Source: Mucilaginibacter sp. OK283 (GTDB lineage: Bacteria > Bacteroidota > Bacteroidia > Sphingobacteriales > Sphingobacteriaceae). Taken from it: a DNA stretch of 64,000 nt. Shown piece by piece: positions 23,981 to 32,904 of this stretch; positions within the stretch are counted from its first letter, which is position 1, and every line of letters begins with the position of its first letter. Location: contig NZ_FODR01000008.1 of NCBI RefSeq assembly GCF_900110415.1, forward strand, positions 186,001-250,000. Reading direction: 5' to 3'. Made by a program: the position numbers and the translations under genes. A model generated the notes under the pieces. That model was not told where the DNA came from, did no database searches, and saw only the letters and a program-made list of their open reading frames with translations.

Positions 23981-25510
23981 ATGAGCCAGTCTGTTCAAAT
24001 AAAAAATGCTTTAATTTCTGTTTACTACAAAGACAATTTAGAGCCAATAATTCTCGAGTTAAACCGCCTTGGTGTTAATATATATTCTACCGGTGGTACC
24101 GAAACTTTTATCCGCAATTTAGGGGTAAATGTAATGCCTGTTGAAGACCTTACCTCGTACCCGTCTATATTAGGCGGTCGTGTTAAAACCCTGCACCCTA
24201 AGGTATTTGGTGGCATTTTGGCCCGCCGCAGCTTTGATAGCGACGAGAAACAACTGGCCGAATACGAAATCCCAGAATTGGATTTGGTGATTGTAGATCT
24301 TTACCCGTTTGAAGAAACTGTACAATCTGGCGCAGGTGCCGAAGATGTGATCGAAAAAATTGATATCGGTGGTATTTCCCTGATCCGCGCTGGCGCAAAA
24401 AACTTTAAAGATGTTACCATCGTTGCTTCAAAAGACGACTACGGCATACTGGAAGACATCCTGAAAACACAGGATGGCGTTACCACTATCGATCAGCGTA
24501 AATCATTTGCGCAAAAGGCATTCAACATTACTTCAAACTACGATACGCACATTTTCCAGTATTTTAACCAGGAAGAGCCGCTACCTGTATTTAAGCAAAG
24601 CATCCTTACCAGCCAAACCTTGCGTTACGGCGAAAACCCGCACCAGAAAGGCACTTTTTATGGTAACCTGGATGCCATGTTTAACAAACTGAACGGTAAA
24701 GAGCTTTCATACAACAACCTGGTAGATGTTGACGCCGCTGTTGCATTGATTGACGAGTTTACCGGCGAACCAACCATCGCCATATTAAAACATACCAATG
24801 CCTGCGGTATTGCTTCCCGCTCGTTCATTAAAGAAGCCTGGATAGACGCATTGGCTTGCGACCCGGTTTCGGCTTTTGGTGGTGTAATTATCGCTAACGA
24901 TGAGATAGACGCCGCTACCGCCACCGAGATTGACAAAATATTTTACGAAGTGCTGATTGCACCTGCCTATACCGACGAAGCAGTGCAAATATTGCAGGCT
25001 AAAAAGAACCGCATTATTTTAGTTCGCCAACCGGTTGAATTGCCGGCTAAGCAGTTTAAAACTTTGCTTAACGGTGTTATTGAGCAGGATAAAGACGCAG
25101 TTATTGAAGGCCCGGCACAAATGACCCCGGTTACCAACCGCAAACCAACTGAGCAGGAGCTGAAAGATTTGTTTTTTGCCAATAAAGTGGTAAAACACAC
25201 CAAATCAAACACCATCATATTTGCCAAAAACGGCCAGCTGATGTCAAGTGGCGTGGGGCAAACCTCAAGGGTTGATTCATTGAAACAGGCTGTTATTAAA
25301 GCCAACAGCTTCGGCTTCGACCTGCATGGTGCAGTAATGGCCTCTGACGCTTTTTTCCCGTTCCCTGATTGTGTGGAACTGGCTGCCGAAGCCGGTGTTA
25401 CCGCTGTATTACAACCAGGCGGATCAATAAACGATAAACTATCTGTAGCCATGTGCGATGAAAAAAACATCTCGATGGTAACTACAGGAGTGCGTCATTT
25501 TAAGCATTAA
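23981..25510 (+). CDS. purH: Bifunctional AICAR transformylase / IMP cyclohydrolase
   Basis: Catalyses the last two steps of purine synthesis: formylation of AICAR with 10-formyl-THF, then ring closure to IMP. 509 residues, normal length. The N-terminal IMP cyclohydrolase (MGS-like) domain shows SVYYKDNLEPIILELNRLGV, YSTGGTETFIRN, SYPSILGGRVKTLHPK and EKIDIGGISLIRAGAKN. The C-terminal transformylase has LRYGENPHQ, LKHTNACGIA near 269 (catalytic Lys-His) and the end FPDCVELAAEAGVTAVLQPG. It is monocistronic with its own -7 box and a long inverted array downstream. The PurF-like enzyme of the same pathway is encoded 11 kb away. Confidence 0.97.
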   Translation: MSQSVQIKNALISVYYKDNLEPIILELNRLGVNIYSTGGTETFIRNLGVNVMPVEDLTSYPSILGGRVKTLHPKVFGGILARRSFDSDEKQLAEYEIPELDLVIVDLYPFEETVQSGAGAEDVIEKIDIGGISLIRAGAKNFKDVTIVASKDDYGILEDILKTQDGVTTIDQRKSFAQKAFNITSNYDTHIFQYFNQEEPLPVFKQSILTSQTLRYGENPHQKGTFYGNLDAMFNKLNGKELSYNNLVDVDAAVALIDEFTGEPTIAILKHTNACGIASRSFIKEAWIDALACDPVSAFGGVIIANDEIDAATATEIDKIFYEVLIAPAYTDEAVQILQAKKNRIILVRQPVELPAKQFKTLLNGVIEQDKDAVIEGPAQMTPVTNRKPTEQELKDLFFANKVVKHTKSNTIIFAKNGQLMSSGVGQTSRVDSLKQAVIKANSFGFDLHGAVMASDAFFPFPDCVELAAEAGVTAVLQPGGSINDKLSVAMCDEKNISMVTTGVRHFKH

Positions 25511-25515
25511 TGTTT

Positions 25516-25621
25516 GAGTTGATTAGGTTGATTGAGTTGGATTAAGTGAGTGGTTTAAAAAAACAAGAGCGAGTATAACAACTCAATCAACCTAATCAAC
25601 CCAATCCAACTTAATCAACCC
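25516..25621. repeat. Paired inverted 8-10-nt array (GATTAGGTT / AACCTAATC)
   Basis: The left side has units GATTAGGTT, GATTGAGTTG, GATTAAGT and GAGTGGTT; the right side has AACTCAATC, AACCTAATC, AACCCAATCC and AACTTAATC. The 19-nt core 25521-25539 is perfectly inverted at 25579-25597. Confidence 0.85.
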
Positions 25622-25725
25622 GCGCAAACAATAAATATTAATTTTTAACGCTTTTAATTGCAAGTATGTAATTTTATTAAGCGTATTTTTATAAACTTTG
25701 CAGATTATTTCAAGGGAAACATTAG

Positions 25726-26748
25726 ATGGGTTTATTTAACTTTTTTACACAGGAAATTGCTATTGATTTGGGTACTGCCAATACCCTCATTATACATAAT
25801 GATAAAGTTGTTGTTGACGAACCGTCTATCGTGGCGTTCGACAGGACTACCAACAAGGTTATTGCCATTGGGCGCCAGGCCATGCAAATGGAGGGTAAAA
25901 CACATGATAATATCCGTACGGTTCGCCCGCTTAAAGATGGTGTAATTGCCGACTTTAACGCTGCCGAACACATGATACGCGGTATGATCAAAATGATAAA
26001 CCAGGGTAAAGGATGGTTCTTCCCATCGTTGCGTATGGTTATCTGTATCCCATCGGGTATTACCGAGGTTGAGAAACGCGCGGTGCGCGACTCGGCCGAG
26101 ATTGCAGGCGCCAAAGAGGTTTACCTGATACATGAGCCAATGGCTGCCGCGGTAGGTATAGGCATTGATGTGGAAGAGCCTATGGGTAATATGATCATCG
26201 ATATTGGTGGTGGTACTACCGAGATTGCGGTTATCGCGTTATCGGGTATCGTGTGCGATCAGTCTATCCGCGTAGCGGGTGATAACTTCGACTCGGATAT
26301 TGTACAATACATCCGCCGCCAGCACAATATCATGATTGGCGACCGTACTGCCGAGAAAATTAAAATTGAAGTTGGTGCAGCACTGCCCGAGCTGGCAGAT
26401 CCACCGGCTGATTTTGCAGTACAAGGCCGCGATTTGATGACCGGCGTGCCAAAACAAATCATGGTATCGTATACAGAGATTGCACATTGCCTTGATAAAT
26501 CTATCTCCAAAATAGAAGAAGCGATATTAAAAGCGCTGGAAATTACCCCGCCCGAGCTTTCGGCAGATATTTACCAGACTGGTATTTACCTAACCGGTGG
26601 TGGTGCCCTATTGCGCGGCCTTGATAAACGTGTGGCAGCCAAAACCAAACTGCCCGTTCACGTAGCCGAAGACCCCCTACGGGCCGTAGTACGTGGCACA
26701 GGAACCGCCCTTAAAAACATAGGTAATTTTAAATTTTTAATGCAATAG
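25726..26748 (+). CDS. mreB: Rod shape-determining protein MreB
   Basis: Actin-like ATPase forming membrane-bound filaments that guide the elongation peptidoglycan machinery. 340 residues. The N-terminus MGLFNFFTQE is an amphipathic membrane-binding stretch. Actin-fold motifs: phosphate 1 DLGTANTLI (14-22), phosphate 2 DIGGGTTEIAVIAL near 158, adenosine-binding TGGGALLRGLD near 286. First gene of mreB-mreC-mreD-mrdA-rodA; mreC begins 100 nt downstream after an octamer array, and the later genes are nearly or fully overlapping, so expression of mreB could differ from the rest. Confidence 0.97.
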   Translation: MGLFNFFTQEIAIDLGTANTLIIHNDKVVVDEPSIVAFDRTTNKVIAIGRQAMQMEGKTHDNIRTVRPLKDGVIADFNAAEHMIRGMIKMINQGKGWFFPSLRMVICIPSGITEVEKRAVRDSAEIAGAKEVYLIHEPMAAAVGIGIDVEEPMGNMIIDIGGGTTEIAVIALSGIVCDQSIRVAGDNFDSDIVQYIRRQHNIMIGDRTAEKIKIEVGAALPELADPPADFAVQGRDLMTGVPKQIMVSYTEIAHCLDKSISKIEEAILKALEITPPELSADIYQTGIYLTGGGALLRGLDKRVAAKTKLPVHVAEDPLRAVVRGTGTALKNIGNFKFLMQ

Positions 26749-26760
26749 TTGATCAATGAC

Positions 26761-26836
26761 TGAATTATTGAGTTAGTGAATTAGTGATTTTTAATTGCTT
26801 TTTCAATTCAATAATTCAGTTATTCACTAATTCACT
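26761..26836. repeat. Octamer array with inverted partner (unit TGAATTAG)
   Basis: Units TGAATTAT, TGAGTTAG and TGAATTAG, exactly 8 nt each, then AATTCAAT, AATTCAGT, TATTCACT and AATTCACT on the far side (26805-26836). The array fills nearly the whole spacer between mreB and mreC and would be transcribed inside the operon. Confidence 0.85.
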
Positions 26837-26848
26837 AATTATAAAGCG

Positions 26849-27673
26849 ATGCGTAACCTCTTGATATTTATCACTAAGTATAACGCGTTTTTTTTATTCC
26901 TGATTTTTGAGGTGAGCGCGTTGCTTATCTATATCAAATACAACTCTTTTCAAAAGGCTACTTTTATCAGTTCGCAAAACCAGGTTACCGGCAGTTTATT
27001 TGGGCAGGTAAGCGAGTTTAAGGGATATTTATCTCTAAAGGACGTAAACGACAGTCTTGCACGAGAAAACGCAAGGTTACGGGGAATGCTTAAAACATCA
27101 TTTTATGTTGATACTACCGAAAAGCATAAAGTTGTTGATACTGTTTACAAGCAGCAATATACTTACCTGGTAGCCCGTGTTATCAATAATTCAACCAATC
27201 AATCCAATAATTACATCACCATAAACAAGGGCAGCAGGGATGGCATAGCCAAAGATATGGGTGTAATTTGTGGTGCCGGTGTGGTGGGTATGATAGCCGA
27301 CGTAACAGACCATTACGCTATTGTAAAATCATTGCTGCATTCAAAAAGCCAGTTTAGCGCTATGCTGGTAAAAGATAAATCTGTTGGCTCATTTATATGG
27401 GGAAACGATCTTAATCCGCGTAAGGGTTTACTAAGCCTGCAAAATGATGCCAAACCCACCCTGGGCGAAATGGTAGTAACATCAGGTTATTCGCTTTTCC
27501 CAACCGGGATCCCTTTTGGCAAGGTAACCAACCTGCATGCCAAAGAAGGCGGCTTGCTGCTTAATGTAGAGGTTGGCCTTTCGGTTGATTTTAGCAAACT
27601 GCAATACATATACGTAGTAGTTAACAAATACGCACAGGAACAAGCCGGATTGGAGGCCGCAGAAGTCAAATAA
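26849..27673 (+). CDS. mreC: Rod shape-determining protein MreC
   Basis: Bitopic scaffold of the elongasome that binds PBP2 and activates it. 274 residues: short cytoplasmic start, helix FFLFLIFEVSALLIYI (about 11-26), coiled coil around 45-85 (FKGYLSLKDVNDSLARENAR), then the double beta-barrel domain with VINNSTNQSNNYITINKGSR, GVICGAGVVGMIADVTDHYA and VTSGYSLFPTGIPFGKV, the last close to the family signature. Its stop codon overlaps the mreD start (TAATG at 27671-27675), a sign of coupled translation. Confidence 0.95.
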   Translation: MRNLLIFITKYNAFFLFLIFEVSALLIYIKYNSFQKATFISSQNQVTGSLFGQVSEFKGYLSLKDVNDSLARENARLRGMLKTSFYVDTTEKHKVVDTVYKQQYTYLVARVINNSTNQSNNYITINKGSRDGIAKDMGVICGAGVVGMIADVTDHYAIVKSLLHSKSQFSAMLVKDKSVGSFIWGNDLNPRKGLLSLQNDAKPTLGEMVVTSGYSLFPTGIPFGKVTNLHAKEGGLLLNVEVGLSVDFSKLQYIYVVVNKYAQEQAGLEAAEVK

Positions 27674-28191
27674 TGGGGCGCACTATCATCATCAATGTAA
27701 TCCGCTTTTTGTTATTGGTGTTTATGCAGGCATTCCTGCTCAAAAACATCACTTTTTACAACCTGTCTACTCCTTACTTTTATATCCTGTTTATATTGCT
27801 GCTTCCGTTCGAGACACCGAATGTGTTGCTGTTTGTATTATCATTCCTGTTAGGCCTTACAGTAGATGCATTTTACGATACTCCCGGTTTGCACGCCGCC
27901 GCTTGTGTGGTGCTCGCCCTGGTGCGCATCCTTTTCATCAATATAACCGTGCAAAAAGAAGGGTTTGACAACGAGCCCGAACCAACCCTGAGCATTATGG
28001 GGTTCAGGTGGTTTTTCACTTATGCGGTGATACTTACGTTTGCTCATCATTTTTTCCTGCTAACCCTGGAAGTATTCCGGTTTTCTGAAATACAATACAC
28101 ACTAAGCCGTGTTGTTTTAAGTTCAATATTTACGGTATTTTTGATACTTGTTTCGGGCCTGCTATTTTTCAAAAGGAAAGAACGTAAATGA
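27673..28191 (+). CDS. mreD: Rod shape-determining protein MreD-like
   Basis: Integral membrane partner of MreC in the elongasome. 172 residues with about five hydrophobic helices: the first about 6-24 (VIRFLLLVFMQAFLLKNI), then FYILFILLLPFETPNVLLF, LSFLLGLTVDAFYDTPG, a helix before HHFFLLTLEVF and a final FTVFLILVSGLLFF. The motif GLTVDAFYDTPGLHAAA corresponds to the conserved GxxxDxxxxxxxGxxA region of MreD. The gene overlaps mreC by 1 nt and mrdA by 4 nt (ATGA), so it belongs to one translational unit. MreD sequences diverge strongly; position in the operon supports the call. Confidence 0.9.
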   Translation: MGRTIIINVIRFLLLVFMQAFLLKNITFYNLSTPYFYILFILLLPFETPNVLLFVLSFLLGLTVDAFYDTPGLHAAACVVLALVRILFINITVQKEGFDNEPEPTLSIMGFRWFFTYAVILTFAHHFFLLTLEVFRFSEIQYTLSRVVLSSIFTVFLILVSGLLFFKRKERK

Positions 28192-30200
28192 ATAATTTTT
28201 TCGAGCGTCGCTACGTTATCACCGGTATTTTTGTCGCTATAATTTTAACGCTGCTGGCCAGGCTTTACTATATCCAGATAGTTGACGACCGCTACGCTAT
28301 TTACGCAACCAAAAACGTAATACGCAGTTTTATTGTTTATCCTGCCCGCGGCCCCATTTTGGATAGAAATGGCAAAATACTGGTGCAAAATGTGCCCATT
28401 TATGATATCATGGTAACGCCCAAAGATGTAAAACCCTTTGATACCGTTGCATTTTGTAACCTGTTGGGCATTGATAAGGACGGCTTTAACAAGCGCTGGA
28501 TAAAAGCCATCAAATACTCGCCTAATAAAGACTCCCCTTTTGAAAAACAAATTTCGGCCGAACGCTTTGCTTCGATACAGGAAAAAATAAACGATTTTGT
28601 TGGCTTTTATGCGTTACCCCGTACAGTACGTACCTATCCCGATTCGGTTGCGGCGCAATTTTTAGGTTATATTGGTGAAGCACAGGACCGCGATATCAAG
28701 CGTTCCAACGGCTATTACCGGCTGGGCGATTATATTGGTATAACCGGTGTGGAGAAAGCTTACGAAAATGTTTTACGCGGGCAGCGCGGTGTTAAAAACA
28801 TGATGGTTGATTCGCGCGGCATACAAAAAGGCTCTTTCGCAAATGGTGCTTTTGATACGGTAGCCCGTACCGGCGAACGGCTTACCTCCTCGTTAGATAT
28901 AGAATTACAAAAGCTGGGCGAACAGCTGATGCAAAATAAGCTGGGCAGTATTGTAGCCATTGAACCATCAAGCGGCGAGATCCTGGCTTATGTAAGCAGC
29001 CCCAGTTACGACCCTAACCTGATGGTTGGCCGTGAGCGCGGTAACAACGCTGCTAAAATGTATAACAATCCGTATAAGCCATTTTTCATCAGGCCTATAC
29101 AGGCGCAGTATCCGCCAGGCTCATCATTTAAGCCGTTAAGCGCTTTGATAGCTTTGCAGGAAAACATCATCTCCCCTTCAGAAACATACTATTGCACGGG
29201 GCATTACAGGGCTGGCAACCGGCTGGTACCTTGTAACCATGGCGAGGCCCACGGGTCAGTAAACATGAGCAGGGCTGTAGCCGAATCATGTAATGGCTAT
29301 TTTTCGATGGTGTTTCAACGCATATTGGAACGTAGCGGGGCAAAGTATACCGAAGCTGCATTTACCAACTGGCGTGCCAACGTAATGAAATTTGGTTTAG
29401 GCGCCCGGCTGGACCTGGATATGCCTGCCGAAAGCCGCGGAAACGTACCAACGCCCTTACATTACGACAACGTTTATAAAAAGGGCGGCTGGCGCGCCAG
29501 CACCATCATTTCTTTAGCCATTGGCCAGGGCGAGCTATTGGCAACCCCATTACAAATGGCCAACCTGGAGTGTACCATAGCCAACAAAGGTTTTTTTTAC
29601 AAGCCCCATTTAATTAAAGCCATAGGTACCGAAAATGTGATTAAAGCAGAGTATACCAAAAGAAATTACGTTGGTATAGATTCGCAATATTTTGAGCCGG
29701 TTATAAATGGGATGCAGGCTGTGGTAGAGGACGGAACCGCCCGCCGATCAAAGATACCAGGCATTATCATGTGCGGTAAAACAGGTACAGCGCAAAACCC
29801 ACGGGGCGAAGACAACTCGGTTTTTGTGGCTTTTGCCCCGCGCGATAACCCCAAAATTGCTATAGCCGTAGTAGTTGAAAACTCGGGCGAGGGCGCGCAT
29901 TGGGCCGCTCCTATTGCCAGCTTTATTGTCGAAAAATATTTAAGGGGTAAGATAACACCACGCGAATCGGGCATTACGGTTGATTATTTTGCCAATGCTA
30001 ACCGCATGCCCGATTTAACGCTTTACGCCCTGGATTTGAAAAAGGAACGCATGCGCGATAGTATCCGCGCGGTGAAGGCCGACTCGATAAAAAAATTCAA
30101 AGCCGATTCCATAAAAAAGGCAGCGCGCTTAAAAACGGCAAACAATAACAAACCTAATAGCTGGGGCAGTTTATTAGCAGGCAGGGGGGCTGGCAAATAG
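28188..30200 (+). CDS. mrdA: Penicillin-binding protein 2 (elongation transpeptidase)
   Basis: Class B PBP that crosslinks peptidoglycan during elongation, paired with RodA. 670 residues: membrane helix about 9-29, PBP dimerisation domain with YPARGPILDRNGKIL and VEKAYENVLRGQRG, then the transpeptidase domain with catalytic SxxK in PPGSSFKPLSAL near 313, SxN in AESCNGYFS near 366 and KTGTAQNPRG near 530. The C-terminus is extended by about 60 residues of Lys/Asp/Ser-rich repeats (DSIRAVK, ADSIKKF, ADSIKKA), predicted helical, absent from E. coli PBP2. It overlaps mreD; rodA starts 1 nt after its stop. Confidence 0.96.
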   Translation: MNNFFERRYVITGIFVAIILTLLARLYYIQIVDDRYAIYATKNVIRSFIVYPARGPILDRNGKILVQNVPIYDIMVTPKDVKPFDTVAFCNLLGIDKDGFNKRWIKAIKYSPNKDSPFEKQISAERFASIQEKINDFVGFYALPRTVRTYPDSVAAQFLGYIGEAQDRDIKRSNGYYRLGDYIGITGVEKAYENVLRGQRGVKNMMVDSRGIQKGSFANGAFDTVARTGERLTSSLDIELQKLGEQLMQNKLGSIVAIEPSSGEILAYVSSPSYDPNLMVGRERGNNAAKMYNNPYKPFFIRPIQAQYPPGSSFKPLSALIALQENIISPSETYYCTGHYRAGNRLVPCNHGEAHGSVNMSRAVAESCNGYFSMVFQRILERSGAKYTEAAFTNWRANVMKFGLGARLDLDMPAESRGNVPTPLHYDNVYKKGGWRASTIISLAIGQGELLATPLQMANLECTIANKGFFYKPHLIKAIGTENVIKAEYTKRNYVGIDSQYFEPVINGMQAVVEDGTARRSKIPGIIMCGKTGTAQNPRGEDNSVFVAFAPRDNPKIAIAVVVENSGEGAHWAAPIASFIVEKYLRGKITPRESGITVDYFANANRMPDLTLYALDLKKERMRDSIRAVKADSIKKFKADSIKKAARLKTANNNKPNSWGSLLAGRGAGK

Positions 30201-30201
30201 C

Positions 30202-31476
30202 ATGAACAACAACAATAATAATCAGCGCAGCTTCTTTTTTAATGTTGATTGGGTAACGGTGTTCCTATACCTTATCCTGTGTACTATTGGCTGGTTCAAC
30301 ATTCATGCTGCTGTTTACGATGAAAGACATCCAAGTATAATAGATGGCGCCACCAATTATGGTAAGCAATTTATATACATCATTGTGGCTGTAGTAATTG
30401 GCATGATCATCCTGCTGTTAGAAAGCCGCTTCTTCAGTGCCCTGTCTCCGGCTTTCTACGTTGTAACCGTGCTTTTGTTAATGGTTGTACTGGTTATTGG
30501 CCGCAATGTTGGCGGTAACCAGGCCTGGATAAACCTTGGCGGTGGTTTCAGGCTGCAGCCGTCGGAGTTTGCCAAGTTTGCTACCTGCCTATTATTGGCC
30601 CGGTACCTGAGCGGGCCGAATATCCGCGTTACCGATCCGAAATCTTTTATGGCGGCGGGGGCTATCATTGGCTTGCCGATGATATTGATTATGCTGCAGC
30701 CGGATACTGGCTCAACACTGGTATTTTGTTCGCTTATCTTTGTACTCTACCGGGAAGGTTTATCACCGTACTTCCTCATCGTAACCGGTTTGCTGATCAC
30801 ACTTTTTGTGGTGGCCCTACTGTTTAATCCCTTGCATATCATCATTGCATTGGTGGCATTTACTGCCCTGGTTATCTTTTTATTCAGGCGTAACCGCAAA
30901 CTCATCAGTACCATGCTAATAGGGCTTGCTATCTCCATCACGTTTGTATTTAGCGTAAAGTTTATTTACACCAATGTTTTAAAACCCCACCAAACAGACC
31001 GTATCAATATCATTTTGGGCATCACTACCGATTTAAGGGGCAAAGGATATAATGTAAACCAATCAAAAATTGCAATAGGCTCGGGTAAAATGTGGGGCAA
31101 GGGTTATTTACATGGCACCCAAACCAAATACTCGTTTGTGCCCGAGCAAAGTACCGATTTTATTTTTTGCACTATAGGCGAGGAATGGGGCTTTGCAGGC
31201 TCGCTTGTATTATTAGGCCTTTATATTTTCCTCATTCTCCGGGTTATCTTTATCGCCGAGCGACAGCGATCCCCCTTTTCACGCATCTATGGTTATGGGG
31301 TAGCATCTGTACTCTTTTTCCACGTGGTGATCAATATTGGTATGACGATAGGGATAGTGCCGGTTATCGGGATCCCGCTGCCATTTATAAGTTACGGGGG
31401 GTCGTCGTTATTAAGCTTTACCATCCTGCTTTTCGTGCTCATTAAGTTCGATTCTAACAGAATGGGGATTATTTAA
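30202..31476 (+). CDS. rodA: Rod shape-determining protein RodA (SEDS glycosyltransferase)
   Basis: SEDS-family peptidoglycan polymerase working with PBP2. 424 residues, with about ten membrane helices. Family markers: GGNQAWINLGGGFRLQPSEFAK near 98-118 (the conserved W and the QPSE motif), LQPDTGSTLVF near 154 including the catalytic Asp, YNVNQSKIAIGSGKMWGKGY, VPEQSTDFIFCTIGEEWGF and the end GIPLPFISYGGSSLL. The central loop and extra helices around 165-230 make it longer than E. coli RodA (370). RodA is preferred to FtsW because of the mrdA neighbour. Last gene of the shape operon. Confidence 0.96.
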   Translation: MNNNNNNQRSFFFNVDWVTVFLYLILCTIGWFNIHAAVYDERHPSIIDGATNYGKQFIYIIVAVVIGMIILLLESRFFSALSPAFYVVTVLLLMVVLVIGRNVGGNQAWINLGGGFRLQPSEFAKFATCLLLARYLSGPNIRVTDPKSFMAAGAIIGLPMILIMLQPDTGSTLVFCSLIFVLYREGLSPYFLIVTGLLITLFVVALLFNPLHIIIALVAFTALVIFLFRRNRKLISTMLIGLAISITFVFSVKFIYTNVLKPHQTDRINIILGITTDLRGKGYNVNQSKIAIGSGKMWGKGYLHGTQTKYSFVPEQSTDFIFCTIGEEWGFAGSLVLLGLYIFLILRVIFIAERQRSPFSRIYGYGVASVLFFHVVINIGMTIGIVPVIGIPLPFISYGGSSLLSFTILLFVLIKFDSNRMGII

Positions 31477-31557
31477 ACTGCAAAAAATAAGCGTTTGGAT
31501 AACGAAAGCGTACTAATAACACACATTTTCGGCATTCTTAATTTCCTAAACAAAAAA

Positions 31558-31593
31558 ACATCTGCACACCTGAAATTTGCATATCTGCACATC
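31558..31593. repeat. 8-8-7-8 array (unit ACATCTGC) downstream of arfB
   Basis: Units ACATCTGC, ACACCTGA, AATTTGC, ATATCTGC, ACATC. Inverted relative to the array at 32050-32083 on the other side of arfB, with the same 8-8-7-8 length pattern. Confidence 0.8.
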
Positions 31594-31600
31594 AAAAAAA

Positions 31601-32011
31601 TTATTCTTCATAATTTTTTCCCCTGTTTTCCTTTTTTGCCGATTGCCTCTTTTTGTTGTCAAGGCGGGCGGCTTTGGCGGCCTTGCTTACTTTGGTGGGT
31701 TTACGCGCTTTTTGTACCTGCAGGGCACGACCTAAAAGAGCAATCAGCCTTTCAACCGCTTTTTCTTTATTAAGGTATTGGCTGCGCTCTTCATCGCAAA
31801 TTACTTGTACCAGGCCATCTTTATTTAAGCGATTTTGCAGTTTGCCCGTAAGCAATGATTTCTCATCATCAGTAAATAAGCCGGAACCGGCAACATCAAA
31901 CAAAAGCTCAACCTTGCTTGATACTTTGTTAACGTTTTGGCCCCCCTTACCCCCGCTGCGTGACGTTTTGTAGTTTATTTCTTTTTGTAAATCGGCTTTA
32001 TTCAGGTTCAT
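31601..32011 (-). CDS. arfB: Alternative ribosome-rescue factor / peptidyl-tRNA hydrolase ArfB
   Basis: Codon-independent release factor that frees stalled ribosomes by hydrolysing peptidyl-tRNA. 136 residues, typical of ArfB/YaeJ. The catalytic GGQ lies in SRSGGKGGQNVNKVSSKVEL (Gly23-Gly24-Gln25). The basic C-terminal tail (RKPTKVSKAAKAARLDNKK, then KRQSAKKENRGKN) is the part that threads into the empty mRNA channel. The stop-codon recognition domain of RF1/RF2 is absent. The gene stands alone, bracketed by inverted ACATCTGC arrays, and is convergent with rodA. Confidence 0.95.
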   Translation of the reverse strand: MNLNKADLQKEINYKTSRSGGKGGQNVNKVSSKVELLFDVAGSGLFTDDEKSLLTGKLQNRLNKDGLVQVICDEERSQYLNKEKAVERLIALLGRALQVQKARKPTKVSKAAKAARLDNKKRQSAKKENRGKNYEE

Positions 32012-32032
32012 TTTTCAAATGTAGCTTTTTTA

Positions 32033-32153
32033 GGTTGATTAGGTAAATTGATGTGCAGGTGTGCAGATTACAGATGTGCAGATGTTTTTAACTTAACCCA
32101 CTAACCAAGTTAATCAACTACTCACTTAATCAACCATTCAATAACCAACAATC
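32033..32153. repeat. Composite 7/8-nt arrays between arfB and cmk
   Basis: Two vocabularies side by side: GATGTGCA, GGTGTGCA, GATTACA, GATGTGCA (32050-32080), then AACTACTC, ACTTAATC, AACCATTC, AATAACC, AACAATC (32116-32153). A short AGGTTGATTAGGTAA segment precedes them. The whole arfB-cmk spacer is array DNA. Confidence 0.8.
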
Positions 32154-32181
32154 AACAAAAATCGTTATTTTAGCAGCTCTT

Positions 32182-32859
32182 ATGAACAACAATATCGTAG
32201 TAGCAATTGATGGTTATTCATCATGTGGTAAAAGCACTTTAGCAAAGGCTTTAGCAAAAAAACTTCATTTTATTTATGTAGATAGCGGTGCAATGTACCG
32301 TGCCGTGGCTTTGTATTTTCTGCGTAATAACATCGACCTGACCAATCATGAACAGATTGCCGAAGCGCTGAACAACATCCACCTTAACTTTCATTCAAGG
32401 GATTACAAAACACATATCACCCTTAACGATGAAGAAGTATCTGACGAGATACGCCAGATGCATGTGGCCGACAAGGTAAGCACCATAGCGGCAATACATG
32501 AAGTGCGCGTTGCTATGGTAAAACAACAGCAGCGCATGGGCAAATCAAAAAACATCATTATGGATGGCCGCGATATTGGCACCGTTGTGTTCCCGAATGC
32601 GCAGGTAAAGCTGTTTATGACTGCCGACCCAAAGATTCGCGCCGAGCGCCGGTATAAAGAACTGTTGCCTACCAACCCCGAAATAACCTTAGAAGAAATT
32701 TTTGATAACCTGGCCCACCGCGATTACCAGGACACCACCCGCAAGGAAAGCCCGCTGACACGTGCCGAAGATGCTATTATTTTGGATAATACAGACCTGA
32801 GCCCAGACGAACAACTACTGTTTGCCCTGAGCCATATTGAGCCTTTCCTGGCCGATTAA
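32182..32859 (+). CDS. cmk: Cytidylate kinase
   Basis: Phosphorylates CMP and dCMP with ATP, feeding CTP and dCTP pools; cytosolic. 225 residues, standard for bacterial Cmk. P-loop GYSSCGKSTLAKALAKKL (11-28), YVDSGAMYRAVALYFL (substrate site, near 36-51), GRDIGTVVFPNA near 129-140, and KESPLTRAEDAIILDNTDLS near 188-207, both typical of the CMP-binding insert. It converges with the dCMP deaminase gene, leaving 45 nt between stop codons. Upstream DNA is array repeat. Confidence 0.96.
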   Translation: MNNNIVVAIDGYSSCGKSTLAKALAKKLHFIYVDSGAMYRAVALYFLRNNIDLTNHEQIAEALNNIHLNFHSRDYKTHITLNDEEVSDEIRQMHVADKVSTIAAIHEVRVAMVKQQQRMGKSKNIIMDGRDIGTVVFPNAQVKLFMTADPKIRAERRYKELLPTNPEITLEEIFDNLAHRDYQDTTRKESPLTRAEDAIILDNTDLSPDEQLLFALSHIEPFLAD

Positions 32860-32904
32860 ATATTGACATTAGCATTGTCCGGAACAAAAATTGGCCGGGC
32901 AATG

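Noticed and set aside
28188..30200. Frameshift explaining the odd PBP2 tail
   Set aside because: The frame is uninterrupted, the tail shows regular internal repeats, and rodA begins 1 nt after the stop.
31092..31445. 117-codon frame inside rodA
   Set aside because: Same strand, other frame, fully within a strongly supported SEDS protein; no start context.
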